34,110 nucleotides of DNA from Melghirimyces profundicolus (lineage in GTDB: Bacteria > Bacillota > Bacilli > Thermoactinomycetales > DSM-45169). Below the pieces are notes generated by a model. It was given only the letters and a program-made list of their open reading frames with translations, did not search any database and was not told the origin of the DNA. Below are positions 9,001-17,746 of this stretch, piece by piece; position 1 is the first letter of the stretch, and every line of letters begins with the position of its first letter. Position numbers and translations under genes: made by a program. The stretch spans positions 1 to 34,110 of the forward strand of contig NZ_QBKR01000032.1 of NCBI RefSeq assembly GCF_003054245.1, given 5' to 3'.

Positions 9001-9248
9001 GGCCGCTCCTTGCGGATCACTTGGGTCAGAAACTCGGGCGTCATCGGCTCGATGTAAACCTTATCGGCCACATCGGTGTCGGTCATAATGGTGGCCGGGT
9101 TGCTGTTGACCAGAACCACCTCCATCCCCTCTTCTTTCAGGGATTGGCAAGCCTGGGTCCCGGCATAATCGAACTCGGCCGCCTGACCGATCACGATGGG
9201 GCCGGATCCGATCACCAGGATTTTTTTCAGCGACTGATCTTTAGGCAT
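6027..9248 (-). CDS. carB: Carbamoyl-phosphate synthase large subunit
   Basis: With CarA it makes carbamoyl phosphate from bicarbonate, ammonia and two ATP. The length of 1073 residues matches the family. Two homologous ATP-grasp halves are visible. The first opens [20 protein letters not shown], with metal and ATP residues near [14 protein letters not shown]. The second opens [19 protein letters not shown], with [17 protein letters not shown]. The C-terminal methylglyoxal-synthase-like regulatory domain begins near residue 935 ([14 protein letters not shown]). The ATG overlaps carA by 8 nt and follows GGAGGGGG. It lies in the PyrR-controlled operon, so this is the pyrimidine-linked enzyme. 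Confidence 0.97.
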   Translation of the reverse strand: MPKDQSLKKILVIGSGPIVIGQAAEFDYAGTQACQSLKEEGMEVVLVNSNPATIMTDTDVADKVYIEPMTPEFLTQVIRKERPDGLLPTLGGQTGLNLAVELAESGVLEREGVRLLGTDLRAITCAEDRERFRSLMRDLNEPVPGSEIVQSAEEALRFAGASGYPVIVRPAYTLGGTGGGIARNEDELIETVNNGIRYSPIGQCLIEQSIAGFKELEYEVMRDEQDNAIVVCNMENFDPVGVHTGDSIVFAPAQTLSDREHQMLRNSALKIIRALDIRGGCNVQFGLDPESFQYHVIEVNPRVSRSSALASKATGYPIARIAAKIAVGYTLDEIINPVTKQTCACFEPTLDYVVSKIPRWPFDKFAGANRKLGTQMKATGEVMAIGRTLEESLLKAVRSLEINRDHLQPADAETLSLEEMKKRLAAPDDERLFLLAEWFRRGGTSEEAHSLTRIDRFFLHKIQGIVGLERELKEKGPGRELLKKAKGTGFTDAAIARLTGREEADIRSLRKDFGILPVYKMVDTCAAEFEAATPYYYSTYEREDEVAKTDRPTVVVLGSGPIRIGQGVEFDYATVHAIQAIRKAGMDAVIINNNPETVSTDFNISDRLYFDPLFTEDVLHIIEKENPVGVIVQFGGQTALNLARDLKEHGVPLLGTTLESIDRAEDRKKFEQLLREVDIPQPPGTAVTSEEEALAAARELGFPVLVRPSYVLGGRAMEIVYSEEELHNYMNEAVKVNPKHPVLIDRYLRGKEIEVDAVSDGTQVLVPGIMEHVERAGVHSGDSIAVYPPRSVTPDQKTRLVRMTTAIARALHIKGLINIQFVLHGDEIYVLEVNPRASRTVPFLSKVTGVPMARAATRVMLGETLESQGLSGGLWPEPRSTAVKVPVFSFAKLRRVDVTLGPEMKSTGEVMGRDRDYARAVYKGLLAAGISLPRFGTVIATISDKDKEEAVPLFRRFHGLGYRIVATSGTADILEAEGLPVRRVNKLKEGSPHILDLIRQGEVDLVVNTWTRGKTPERDGFRIRREAVEHEIACLTSLDTVEALLSTLDSIYMTADFIEPPVDKAREEVPVCP

Positions 9249-10338
9249 GTGCGGCCCCCTCCTTTTCCTGTTTCCTTCCGTTTAAAAGTCCCATGAAGCG
9301 GTCGAAGAGTACCTCCGAATCATGAGGGCCCGGGGCCGCTTCGGGATGGTATTGAACCGAGAACGCCGGCAACCGGCGGTGGGTGAGTCCCTCGCAGGTT
9401 CCGTCATTGAGGGCGATATGGGTCAGCGTCAACTCCGTTCCCTCCAGGGAATCGTTTCTGACCGAGTATCCGTGGTTCTGGGAGGTTATGTAGGTGCGGC
9501 CGGTTTCCAGGTTTTTCACCGGGTGGTTTGCGCCCCGGTGGCCGTAAGTCATCTTTTCGGTATCCGCCCCTGAAGCCAAGGCAAACAGCTGGTGGCCGAG
9601 GCAGATGCCGAACAGAGGATACCGTTCCAGCAGGCGGCCGACGGTGCGGATCGCTTCCGGCACGTCCTTGGGATCCCCGGGTCCGTTGGACAGCAGGATT
9701 CCGTCGGGGCCTAGACGTTCGATCTCCTCGAAAGACGTGTCCCACGGGACCACCACCACGTCACAACCCCGTCGGATCAGTTCCCGCTGGATCCCGTATT
9801 TGGCGCCGAAGTCCATCAGAACCACCCGGGGACCGTATCCCGGGGAGGCATGGATGCTCCGGGTACTGACCCGGGCCACCTGGTCCCGCAACAGAAAACC
9901 GGCATCCAGCTTTTCTTCAAGACTTCCCCATGAAGCCCCTCCGGTGGACAGAATCCCCTTCATCGTGCCGTGAACGCGGATCTTCCGGGTCAACATCCGG
10001 GTATCCACCCCGGCAATCCCGGGGATGCCGTAATCTTTCAGCCACCGGTCCAAACTTTGTTCACTTCGCCAGTTACTGGGGAAATCGGCCCGCTCCCGCA
10101 CCACAAAACCGTGGACAAAGGGACGGCGCGCTTCGATATCGTGCCGGTTCATTCCGTAGTTTCCGATCAGCGGGTACGTCATGGTGACGATTTGGCCGCA
10201 GTAGGAAGGATCCGTCAACACCTCCTGGTACCCCGTCATTCCCGTGTTGAAGACGACTTCCCCCAAGGTTTCCGTCTCGGCGCCGAAGGCCTCTCCCTCC
10301 AGTCGCGTTCCGTCAGCCAACAGCAGTTTGGCCTGCAT
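9241..10338 (-). CDS. carA: Carbamoyl-phosphate synthase small (glutaminase) subunit
   Basis: The protein hydrolyses glutamine and channels ammonia to CarB. The 365 residues include the family N-terminal domain with [17 protein letters not shown] and a class I glutamine amidotransferase domain. The nucleophile Cys is in FGICLGHQL, and the His/Glu of the triad are in VQYHPEA. The start is supported by GGGAGGAAG upstream of the ATG. It follows pyrC after about 20 bp and overlaps carB. Confidence 0.96.
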   Translation of the reverse strand: MQAKLLLADGTRLEGEAFGAETETLGEVVFNTGMTGYQEVLTDPSYCGQIVTMTYPLIGNYGMNRHDIEARRPFVHGFVVRERADFPSNWRSEQSLDRWLKDYGIPGIAGVDTRMLTRKIRVHGTMKGILSTGGASWGSLEEKLDAGFLLRDQVARVSTRSIHASPGYGPRVVLMDFGAKYGIQRELIRRGCDVVVVPWDTSFEEIERLGPDGILLSNGPGDPKDVPEAIRTVGRLLERYPLFGICLGHQLFALASGADTEKMTYGHRGANHPVKNLETGRTYITSQNHGYSVRNDSLEGTELTLTHIALNDGTCEGLTHRRLPAFSVQYHPEAAPGPHDSEVLFDRFMGLLNGRKQEKEGAAHA

Positions 10339-10359
10339 GTATCTCTTCCTCCCGTCCTT

Positions 10360-11691
10360 TCAAAATGTGTGCCATGCTTTTTTTCGGTCCACCGCGCGCA
10401 CGCCGGATTCTTCCCACACGATGTTTCCTTCCACCAGCGTCATGACCGGCCACCCTTTGGCTTTCCAGCCGGCAAAGGGAGTGTTTTTCCCCTTGGATTC
10501 GAACCGGTTCGGATCGATCTCCCGTTCCTCCGCCAGGTCGATCACCGTGAGATCGGCCACCCGGCCTTCCTCCAGGATGCCCCGGGATAAGCCGAACCGT
10601 GCGGCGGGGAGCCGGCTCATACGGTCCACCAGTTGGGCCAACGTCAGCTCTCCGGTCAGGACCAGGTGGGTGTAGAGAAGAGGAAACGCCGTTTCCAGAC
10701 CGACGATCCCGAAGGGGGCTTCCCGGATGTCCTTCCGTTTGTCGGAAGCCGTATGGGGCGCATGGTCCGTGGCGATAAAGTCGATTGTTCCATCCTTCAG
10801 CCCTTCGATCAGAGCCTGCCGATCTTTTATCGACCGCAGGGGCGGGTTCATTTTGTACATGGGATCCGGCCCGGGGATGTCCTCCTCACACAGGAGCAGG
10901 TGGTGGGGAGTCACTTCCGCCGTCACCCGCTGGCCGCGGGACTTCGCTTCGCGCACCAGCCGGACCGATCCTTCCGAACTGATGTGGCAGATGTGGTAAT
11001 GCACCCCGGTGTCTTCCGCCAGGAGGATATCCCGTCCCACGTGGATCGACTCGGATTCAGCGGGTATTCCCGGCAGGCTGTGTTTTTTGGCGAAGACACC
11101 GTCATGGACGCAGGCCCCCGGCACTAAGAGATCCTCTTCTTCGCAGTGGGCCACCACCGGCAGGCCGACTTCCGACGCGAGTCGCATCGCTTCCTTCATC
11201 ATCCGCGGGCTCTGCACCCCGACTCCATCATCGGAAACGGCGATGGCTCCCGCTTCTTTCAGCCCGGCCATGTCCGTCAACACTTTCCCTGAGGAGGAAC
11301 GGGTGATGGCGGCGATGGGGAGCACCTGTACCCCGCATCCTTCCCGTTCATTCATCTCCCGGATCCGGCGCACCTTGCCGGGAGTGTCGGTCACCGGGCA
11401 GGTGTTGGGCATGCAGGCGACCGTGGTAAACCCTCCCCGGGCAGCCGCCCGGGTACCTGTGGCGATCGTCTCCTTCTCTTCAAAGCCGGGTTCCCTCAGA
11501 TGAATGTGCATATCGATCAGCCCCGGGATGGCCAGCCTTCCCCCCAGCTCCCTCGTTTCCGCTCCTTCGGTTGACAGATCCCGGCCGATGCGCTCCACTT
11601 TTCCGTCCCGGATCAAAATATCGGCGGGGATCGGTTCCCCCCTGCTCCCGTCCAGAATCCGACCGTTTTTCAGCAGCAGAGTCGTTTTCAT
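10360..11691 (-). CDS. pyrC: Dihydroorotase
   Basis: The enzyme cyclises N-carbamoyl-aspartate to dihydroorotate. The protein of about 443 residues is a type I, Zn-dependent amidohydrolase. IDMHIHLREPG gives the H-x-H zinc ligands, VAHCEEED and HICHIS give the later histidines, and FIATDHAPH gives the catalytic Asp. A longer frame starts at 11721 inside pyrB. The ATG at 11691 has GGAGGGAGG 8 nt upstream and matches the family start (MKTTLLLKNGRILDG), so I chose it. It begins one base after the pyrB stop. Confidence 0.95.
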   Translation of the reverse strand: MKTTLLLKNGRILDGSRGEPIPADILIRDGKVERIGRDLSTEGAETRELGGRLAIPGLIDMHIHLREPGFEEKETIATGTRAAARGGFTTVACMPNTCPVTDTPGKVRRIREMNEREGCGVQVLPIAAITRSSSGKVLTDMAGLKEAGAIAVSDDGVGVQSPRMMKEAMRLASEVGLPVVAHCEEEDLLVPGACVHDGVFAKKHSLPGIPAESESIHVGRDILLAEDTGVHYHICHISSEGSVRLVREAKSRGQRVTAEVTPHHLLLCEEDIPGPDPMYKMNPPLRSIKDRQALIEGLKDGTIDFIATDHAPHTASDKRKDIREAPFGIVGLETAFPLLYTHLVLTGELTLAQLVDRMSRLPAARFGLSRGILEEGRVADLTVIDLAEEREIDPNRFESKGKNTPFAGWKAKGWPVMTLVEGNIVWEESGVRAVDRKKAWHTF

Positions 11692-11692
11692 T

Positions 11693-12616
11693 TTAAACGC
11701 CTCCCTCCATGGCACGTTCAAGGACCGCCATTCGGACCCAGACGCCGTTTTCCATTTGCTCGAAAATTTTGGACCGGGGATGTTCCACCAGCTCTCCGTC
11801 GATTTCCACTCCCCGGTTGACCGGGGCAGGGTGCAGGATGACCGTGTGGGGACGCATCCTCTCCAGCCGGTCCTTGGTCAACCCGTAGCGGGCCCGGTAT
11901 TCCTCCGCCGAACCGAACAGCGACTCCCGGTGACGCTCCAACTGCACCCGGAGCATCATAACCGCATCCGCTTCCCGGATGGCATCGGCGAAGGAAAGAT
12001 ACGGAGCAGCCGATTCCAGGCGGGGATCCCGCATGGATTCCGGACCGCTCAACACCGGACGGGCCCCGAAGGCCTTCAAGGCCCACAGGTTGGACCGGGC
12101 TACGCGGCTGTGACGGATGTCTCCCACGATCGCCACCCGGAGACCCGACAGATGTCCAAAGTGGCGGCGCAGGGTATAGAGGTCCAACAACGCCTGGGTG
12201 GGGTGTCCCCCTTCCCCTTCTCCCGCATTGATCAGGGCCGGGCCCGGCGAGCGACCGGCCATTTCCGCAAGAAGCCCTCCGCCGGCGTGACGGATGACGG
12301 CCGCTTCGACCCCGAGGGAATCCAGCGTCCGCAGGGTGTCGTAAAAGGATTCGCCTTTTTCCGTACTGGAGGTTTCTTGATCCAGCCGGAACACTTCCAT
12401 TCCCAACCTTCGTTCTGCCACTTCAAAGGAAATCCGGGTTCGCGTGCTCGGCTCGAAGAACAGGTTGGCGACGAACCGCCCTGGATACGCACGCGCGGTT
12501 TCGGTCCGGTTCCGGCTCCTCCAAGTGTCCGCTCTTTCGAACAACCCCTCCATTTCGCTGACGGACAGGTGGTCGGTGTCGATCAGATGCCCCTTTCGAA
12601 CCTCCGTGTGGATCAT
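11693..12616 (-). CDS. pyrB: Aspartate carbamoyltransferase catalytic subunit
   Basis: It condenses carbamoyl phosphate with aspartate. The protein of about 307 residues carries the carbamoyl-phosphate site FEPSTRTRISFEVAE and HPTQALLDLY. No regulatory pyrI follows, as in Bacillus. The longest frame begins at 12670, but its first 18 codons are the pyrB attenuator hairpin. The ATG at 12616 follows GAAGGAGGG and starts MIHTEVRKGHLIDTDHL, the usual family N-terminus. Expression should be controlled by PyrR through that attenuator. Confidence 0.95.
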   Translation of the reverse strand: MIHTEVRKGHLIDTDHLSVSEMEGLFERADTWRSRNRTETARAYPGRFVANLFFEPSTRTRISFEVAERRLGMEVFRLDQETSSTEKGESFYDTLRTLDSLGVEAAVIRHAGGGLLAEMAGRSPGPALINAGEGEGGHPTQALLDLYTLRRHFGHLSGLRVAIVGDIRHSRVARSNLWALKAFGARPVLSGPESMRDPRLESAAPYLSFADAIREADAVMMLRVQLERHRESLFGSAEEYRARYGLTKDRLERMRPHTVILHPAPVNRGVEIDGELVEHPRSKIFEQMENGVWVRMAVLERAMEGGV

Positions 12617-12634
12617 GCCTTTCCCTCCTTCGAT

Positions 12635-12665
12635 AAAAAAGACTCCTTCCTTTTCGGAAGGAGTC
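12635..12665 (-). terminator. Attenuator terminator before pyrB
   Basis: Minus-strand GACTCCTTCC and GGAAGGAGTC form a perfect 10-bp stem with a 5-nt loop, followed by TTTTTT. It is the third PyrR-controlled terminator of the operon and ends about 20 nt before the pyrB start. Confidence 0.92.
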
Positions 12666-12743
12666 GTCATGAACGATCACCGGATTTAAAGGTTCAGCGG
12701 ACATGCCGAACCGGACCCGGGTTCGAATAACGCGTCCTTCCGC

Positions 12744-12757
12744 GGCCTCTCGGGACC
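12744..12757 (-). promoter_or_regulatory. PyrR-binding loop of the pyrB attenuator
   Basis: The minus strand reads GGTCCCGAGAGGCC, the conserved anti-antiterminator loop that PyrR-UMP binds to favour termination. It lies in the pyrP-pyrB intergenic region about 80 nt before the attenuator terminator. Confidence 0.88.
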
Positions 12758-12790
12758 GGATTAAAGGTGCGCTTCAACGGTCGTGTTCTT

Positions 12791-14155
12791 TCAGGCGGCT
12801 CTTGAGGAAGCGGCCGCTTCTTCTTTATTTTCCATGTTGCGGGGGAGAATCAGGTTGAGCAGAATTCCGATGATCGTGGCCAGGGCCATCCCTTCCACTT
12901 CGAAGTGCAGGCCCGCGAATTTGAGGGCGGCACCGCCGACGCCGATCACCAGCACCACCGAGGCGATCACCAGATTCCTTTTATCCTGGAAATTGATCCG
13001 GTTTTCCACCAGCATCCGAAGTCCCGCCGAAGCGATGATCCCGAAGAGCAGAATGGAGACGCCTCCCATCACCGCCGGCGGAATCGTGGATATCAGAGCG
13101 GACAGTTTCCCGATAAAGGAGAAGGTGATGGCGATCACCGCCGCTCCTCCGACCACATAGACACTGAAGATGCGGGTAATGGCCATGACGCCGATGTTCT
13201 CTCCGTAGGTGGTGTTGGGCGGACCGCCGAAGAGGGCTCCCAGGCTGGTGGCCAAGCCGTCCCCCAAGATGGACCGGTGAAGGCCCGGATCTTTCGCCAG
13301 GTCCCGGTTCATGATACTCCCGGTCACCATCAGATGGCCGATATGCTCAGCCAGGGTGACCAGGGCGACAGGAACGATCACCAGGGCGGCGGCCCAGGAA
13401 ACCTCCGGCGCGGTGAAGTGAGGCAGAGCCAGCCACCCGGCCTCACGGACCGGGGAGAGATCGACCATGCCCGCCGAGAACGCAACCAGGTAGCCGCCGA
13501 CGATTCCCAAGAGAACCGGGATCAGGTTGAGGAACCCCCGTAAAAAGAGACTGGCGGTGACGGCGATCGCCAAGGCAGCCAGGGCGACACCGAAGTGTTT
13601 TAAAGAGTACACCTTGAGTGTGACCGTCCCCGCTTCCTCATCCACCTTTTCCACCGTGCCCGGCAGGGCATGGAACTCTTCAACGGTGTCGGGAAGCGGA
13701 CGGGTAATCTCCTGGCTGCTGGCCATATCGACGGCGGTTCCCGCCAAGGCCAGTCCGATCACGATCACCACCGGACCGATTACCACCGGCGGCAGCAGAT
13801 AGTGCAGCCAATCCGCCCCGAAACGTTGGATGACAAGCGCCACGATTCCGTAAACCACCCCGATCAGGAAACAGCCGAAGAGGGCCGCCCCCGTGCCCTG
13901 ACTCTGGGAAACCGTGATGATCGGAACGATAAAAGCGAAGGAAGATCCCAGATAAGCGGGTATTTTGCCACGGGTCACGATCAGGTAGGCCAGTGTCCCG
14001 ACCCCGCTGGACAACAGCGCCACCGCCGGTTGCAGCCCCGTCAGGAGCGGCACCAGGATCGTGGCTCCAAACATGGCGAACAGATGTTGGACGCTCAGGG
14101 CGATCCATTTCCACGCTTTCGGTTTTTCGTGCACGTCCAGAACGATTTTTTTCAT
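12791..14155 (-). CDS. pyrP: Uracil permease (uracil/xanthine transporter family)
   Basis: The 454-residue membrane transporter imports uracil with protons. It shows the NAT/NCS2 features QHLFAMFGATILVP in helix 1, IPAYLGSSFAFI and the helix-10 region GPPNTTYGENIGVMAITR. About 12-14 membrane spans are visible. Compared with Bacillus PyrP it has an insertion of roughly 25 residues, near residue 180 (GTVEKVDEEAGTVTLKVYS), probably an external loop hairpin. The ATG at 14155 has GGAAGGATG upstream. It lies between two PyrR attenuators, so uptake and synthesis are controlled together. Confidence 0.94.
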   Translation of the reverse strand: MKKIVLDVHEKPKAWKWIALSVQHLFAMFGATILVPLLTGLQPAVALLSSGVGTLAYLIVTRGKIPAYLGSSFAFIVPIITVSQSQGTGAALFGCFLIGVVYGIVALVIQRFGADWLHYLLPPVVIGPVVIVIGLALAGTAVDMASSQEITRPLPDTVEEFHALPGTVEKVDEEAGTVTLKVYSLKHFGVALAALAIAVTASLFLRGFLNLIPVLLGIVGGYLVAFSAGMVDLSPVREAGWLALPHFTAPEVSWAAALVIVPVALVTLAEHIGHLMVTGSIMNRDLAKDPGLHRSILGDGLATSLGALFGGPPNTTYGENIGVMAITRIFSVYVVGGAAVIAITFSFIGKLSALISTIPPAVMGGVSILLFGIIASAGLRMLVENRINFQDKRNLVIASVVLVIGVGGAALKFAGLHFEVEGMALATIIGILLNLILPRNMENKEEAAASSRAA

Positions 14156-14175
14156 GATTCATCCTTCCTTTCTCA

Positions 14176-14213
14176 TAAAAAAAACCTCTTTGCCCACTGC
14201 CGGCAGAGAGGTT
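14176..14213 (-). terminator. Attenuator terminator before pyrP
   Basis: Minus-strand AACCTCTCTGCC and GGGCAAAGAGGTT form a long stem followed by TTTTTT, about 20 nt before the pyrP start. It pairs with the PyrR site at 14273-14289 as the second attenuator. Confidence 0.9.
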
Positions 14214-14272
14214 TTCGCGCATCGGGAAAGATCCGCACCAAACGGGTACGCGAAAAATTAACATCCTCCCTT

Positions 14273-14289
14273 GCCGGTCTCACGGGACC
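14273..14289 (-). promoter_or_regulatory. PyrR-binding loop of the pyrP attenuator
   Basis: The minus strand reads GGTCCCGTGAGACCGGC and continues AAGGGAGG. This matches the PyrR recognition loop with the usual GNGAG core, between pyrR and pyrP. Confidence 0.86.
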
Positions 14290-14313
14290 GTCTTAAAGGG
14301 AAACATCTTTCTT

Positions 14314-14865
<552 letters not shown>

Positions 14866-14867
14866 TC

Positions 14868-14902
14868 AAAAAAGCGCTCCTCGCCCGGAAAGGCAGAAGC
14901 GC
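14868..14902 (-). terminator. Attenuator terminator before pyrR
   Basis: Minus-strand GCGCTTCTGCC pairs imperfectly with GGGCGAGGAGCGC and is followed by TTTTTT. It ends about 20 nt before the pyrR start. Confidence 0.85.
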
Positions 14903-14938
14903 ACACTTCTTCCGCAGAATCGTCTTCGTACCCTTTCC

Positions 14939-14952
14939 AGCCTCTCCGGACT
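14939..14952 (-). promoter_or_regulatory. PyrR-binding loop of the pyrR leader attenuator
   Basis: The minus strand reads AGTCCGGAGAGGCT, an excellent match to the PyrR recognition loop, about 25-35 nt inside the transcript from the promoter at 14983-15011. Confidence 0.92.
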
Positions 14953-14982
14953 GAGTTAAAAGGTTCTTGTTCAGTTAACACC

Positions 14983-15011
14983 ATTATGAAGAATCATTCC
15001 CGCTTTGTCAA
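14983..15011 (-). promoter_or_regulatory. Sigma-A promoter of the pyr operon
   Basis: On the minus strand TTGACA (15011-15006) and CATAAT (14988-14983) are separated by exactly 17 bp. It begins about 10 bp after the stop of the upstream pseudouridine-synthase gene. Transcription should start near 14976 and give a leader of about 130 nt before pyrR. Confidence 0.88.
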
Positions 15012-15019
15012 TGACGGAT

Positions 15020-15946
15020 TCAGAGATGTTTGCGAAACCCCCGGATCAGACGCTGCATATCCTCGGGCAGCTCCGCCTCCAGACGGATCCGTTCCCCGGT
15101 TGCCGGATGTTGAAAACCCAGCACCCGGGCATGGAGAGCCTGGCCCTCGATCTGGAACTTCCGGTAGTTGGTGCTGTAAACGGGATCCCCCACCAAGGGA
15201 TGCCCGATGTACTTCATATGGACCCGGATCTGGTGGGTTCTTCCCGTCTCCAACCGGCATTGGACCAGAGTGGCCCGCCGGAATCTCTCCACCACTTCAA
15301 AGTGGGTAACGGCCGGCTTCCCGTTTCTGGGTTCCACCGCCATTCGTTTTCGGTCCCGGGGATCCCGCCCGATGGGAGCGTCAATGGTTCCTTTGTCATG
15401 GGGGAGACTGCCGTTGACCAAAGCGACGTACATCCGATCGACTTCGTGGGCTTTCAGTTGAGCGGCCAAAGATTGATGAGCCCGGTCGTTTTTTGCCGCC
15501 ATCAACAACCCGGAGGTATCCTTGTCAATCCGATGCACAATTCCGGGCCGCAATACTCCGCCGATGCCGGACAGATCTTTGCAGTGAGCGAGAAGGGCGT
15601 TGACCAGGGTCCCCGAAGGAGTGCCCGGAGCCGGGTGAACCACCATGCCCCGGGGTTTGTTGACGACAATGACGTTGTCGTCCTCATACACCACATCCAG
15701 CGGAATGGGCTCCGGCTCCACTTTGGGTTCTTCCGGCGGGGGAACCGTGACTTCCACCCGCTCCCCCGCTTTCAAACGATAGTTGCTTTTCACGGGACGG
15801 CCGTCCACCCGGACCCGTGCTTCCCGAATCCAGGACTGGACGGCCATGCGGGACCAATCCTCTTCTTTTGAAGCAAGAAACTTGTCCACCCGCTCCCCGT
15901 GGCCGGATTCATCTACTTCGAACCGTCGATTTTCCTCGGAACTCAC
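15020..15946 (-). CDS. RluA/RluD-family 23S rRNA pseudouridine synthase
   Basis: The 308-residue protein should convert specific uridines of large-subunit rRNA to pseudouridine. An N-terminal S4 RNA-binding domain spans about residues 14-75 (GERVDKFLA ... SWIREARVRVDGRPVK). The catalytic domain follows, with HRIDKDTSGLL containing the catalytic Asp, and ETGRTHQIRVH. It corresponds to ylyB in the Bacillus order lspA-ylyB-pyrR. The GTG start overlaps the lspA stop (GTGA) after GGGGGAG, so translation is coupled. The exact target uridines cannot be read from the sequence. Confidence 0.93.
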   Translation of the reverse strand: MSSEENRRFEVDESGHGERVDKFLASKEEDWSRMAVQSWIREARVRVDGRPVKSNYRLKAGERVEVTVPPPEEPKVEPEPIPLDVVYEDDNVIVVNKPRGMVVHPAPGTPSGTLVNALLAHCKDLSGIGGVLRPGIVHRIDKDTSGLLMAAKNDRAHQSLAAQLKAHEVDRMYVALVNGSLPHDKGTIDAPIGRDPRDRKRMAVEPRNGKPAVTHFEVVERFRRATLVQCRLETGRTHQIRVHMKYIGHPLVGDPVYSTNYRKFQIEGQALHARVLGFQHPATGERIRLEAELPEDMQRLIRGFRKHL

Positions 15947-16425
15947 CGGGTCTCCCCCGCTTCCTTGGTGAACGCTTCCTCTTGTTCGTGAGGCTGGCGG
16001 AGGGTCAGAAAGATCATAAGGCCAACACCGATCACAATGGCAGAGTCAGCCACGTTGAAAATCGGGTAATGAATCAACCGAAAGTCGAGAAAATCCACCA
16101 CTTCCCCCCAACGGATCCGGTCAATCAGATTCCCCACCGCACCGCCGAGAATCAGGGCGAGGGACCAGGACATCAGAGGTTGTGTCCGTTTCAGCCGGAT
16201 CAGATACCAGGTGATCCCGCAAACCACCGCAACTGTGATGGTGATAAACAGCCACTGTTGGTTCTGCAGGATGCCGAAAGCGGCTCCACGGTTTCGATGG
16301 GAGGTGATATGAAACACCCCTTCCCACAAAGGGATGGATTCATACAGGGACATCTTCTTCAGGACCAGCCACTTGGTCACCTGATCCAATCCGAAAACGG
16401 CCAGTGCGGCCATAAAGTATCTCAA
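15943..16425 (-). CDS. lspA: Lipoprotein signal peptidase (signal peptidase II)
   Basis: This inner-membrane aspartyl protease cleaves prolipoprotein signal peptides after lipidation. The 160-residue protein has four membrane spans and the conserved boxes ITSHRNRGAAFG, GGAVGNLIDRI (first catalytic Asp) and PIFNVADSAI (second catalytic Asp). The start is TTG at 16425. It aligns with the family N-terminus (MRYFMAALAVFGLDQ) and has GAGGGGGG upstream. It sits between the ylyA-type gene and the pseudouridine synthase gene, as in Bacillus. Confidence 0.95.
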   Translation of the reverse strand: MRYFMAALAVFGLDQVTKWLVLKKMSLYESIPLWEGVFHITSHRNRGAAFGILQNQQWLFITITVAVVCGITWYLIRLKRTQPLMSWSLALILGGAVGNLIDRIRWGEVVDFLDFRLIHYPIFNVADSAIVIGVGLMIFLTLRQPHEQEEAFTKEAGETR

Positions 16426-16493
16426 TCGTTTTGTTCCCCCCTCAACCGATGGCCAGCCATCCCCTCCGGGATGCCGGCATCTTCCAGATCTTC

Positions 16494-16522
16494 ATTTTAG
16501 CACAGCGTCAGGGGGCAAACAA
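16494..16522 (-). promoter_or_regulatory. Candidate sigma-A promoter of lspA
   Basis: On the minus strand TTGTTT (16522-16517) and TAAAAT (16499-16494) are 17 bp apart, just after the ylyA-type gene. The -35 is a weak match, so confidence is moderate. Confidence 0.45.
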
Positions 16523-16536
16523 CTGAAGCCCGGCGG

Positions 16537-17229
16537 TCAATCGGTCCCGTCTTCTTCTGCTTCTGTCCGGCGGGTGGCATCATTGTGGGTGATTTCCGAT
16601 AAAATGTCCTTTGGACGTCCATCGCGTCCGGTGACCGCAATCCCTTCCACGTCGTCGACATATCCCCGGCGCTCGTCGTGATCGACTGTCAATTCATTGT
16701 AATTCTTCCCTTCCCGGAAATAATCGGGAGGATTGGAGGTGCCGTACTGTTCCACTTCCTGCCAGGCATCCTCGGCATCGTAAAAGTTTTTGTCCGTTTT
16801 GTCATGGAAATGTTCACCGAAGGGAGGGTGGATGACCTTTTCTTCAGCCGGTCGCCGGCTGGAAATGTCTTGTTCCCGTTGATGCTCGATGCAATACGGG
16901 GTTTCCGGCACCGCTTCCAGCCGTTCGAAGGGAATCTCTTTCCCGCAGACCACGCAGCTGCCGTACTCCCCCGACTCCATTCGCAGAAGAGCCAATTCCA
17001 CCTCTTCCAGTTGGTCTTCGTCTTCTTCGTTCAACGCCAGGTCTTTCCCGCGCTCATACAGTTCCGTTCCCACATCCGCCGGATGGTTGTCGTACCCCGA
17101 CAACTCTCCGATGGAGTTGTTCATCCCTTCTTCCAGCCCGTAGTTTTGATTGTCCGCCAGTTTTTTTGTCAGGCGGTTTTTTTCTTCCTCCAGCTGTTTT
17201 TTCAATTGAGCCAGTTGTTGTTCTGTCAC
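16537..17229 (-). CDS. YteA/YlyA-type DksA/TraR zinc-finger protein
   Basis: The protein of about 230 residues resembles the sporulation-associated YteA/YlyA group, relatives of DksA thought to act on RNA polymerase. The first ~50 residues form a coiled coil (LAQLKKQLEEEKNRLTKKL). The segment NNSIGELSGYDNHPADVG and the zinc finger CVVCGKEIPFERLEAVPE, with a downstream C-x2-H (YCIEHQ), follow near residues 95-130. The tail is acidic. The longest frame starts with TTG at 17250. GTG at 17229 lies 7 nt after AAAGGGGA and is my preferred start. It occupies the ylyA position upstream of lspA, as in Bacillus. Confidence 0.88.
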   Translation of the reverse strand: MTEQQLAQLKKQLEEEKNRLTKKLADNQNYGLEEGMNNSIGELSGYDNHPADVGTELYERGKDLALNEEDEDQLEEVELALLRMESGEYGSCVVCGKEIPFERLEAVPETPYCIEHQREQDISSRRPAEEKVIHPPFGEHFHDKTDKNFYDAEDAWQEVEQYGTSNPPDYFREGKNYNELTVDHDERRGYVDDVEGIAVTGRDGRPKDILSEITHNDATRRTEAEEDGTD

Positions 17230-17246
17230 CGTGGATTCCCCTTTCT

Positions 17247-17573
17247 TCAATACATCCGGCCGTCCAGTTCCAGCTGAGCCTGAACGATGCGGACGATTTC
17301 CGCGATATAATCGCCGATGATGGGCAAATTGAGTGCGCCGAGCTTTCGAAGAAAATAGACAATCGTCGCCGCGAAGATGGTAAACCCGATGGCGATCCCC
17401 ACCCCCCGGGCGATTCCGGTAAAGATGTTGATCAGAATCAACCGGGTCGGAGAGTTCAGCAATTGGACATATTGGGCGATTTCCCCCATCTCCATCTTCC
17501 GTCCCAGCTCCCTCAAGCGATCATCCACCTTCTTGAGCCATCCCCGGGTCACTTCGGTTTTTTGTTCCTCCAT
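17247..17573 (-). CDS. DUF5665-type small membrane protein
   Basis: This 108-residue protein has a charged N-terminal part (LKKVDDRLRELGRKMEMGEI), then SPTRLILINIFTGIARGVG leading into one or two membrane helices around residues 50-78. It ends with an amphipathic tail. The layout matches the DUF5665 family, whose function is not known. It ends at 17247 with the ylyA-type coding frame starting within the next bases, so the pair is probably co-transcribed. The gene is divergent from the plus-strand oxidoreductase gene. Confidence 0.75.
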   Translation of the reverse strand: MEEQKTEVTRGWLKKVDDRLRELGRKMEMGEIAQYVQLLNSPTRLILINIFTGIARGVGIAIGFTIFAATIVYFLRKLGALNLPIIGDYIAEIVRIVQAQLELDGRMY

Positions 17574-17746
17574 GTCTCACCCCTCCCGCCCCGTCATTGT
17601 TTCCTTCCCTCTTTAGAACTTCCCCGACGGGCCACTTTTCTTTCCGGTTTTCCCGCACGGTCGCACGACATACAAATTTTTCCCGGGCTCTTTTGGTTGT
17701 TACCCGCTGACCGGACACACACTAACCTTTGGAAGGAGGTGACAAG

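Noticed and set aside
6777-9296. 839-codon plus-strand frame opposite carB
   Set aside because: It mirrors the codon structure of carB in a GC-rich genome. It has no recognisable domain, and carB is unmistakable.
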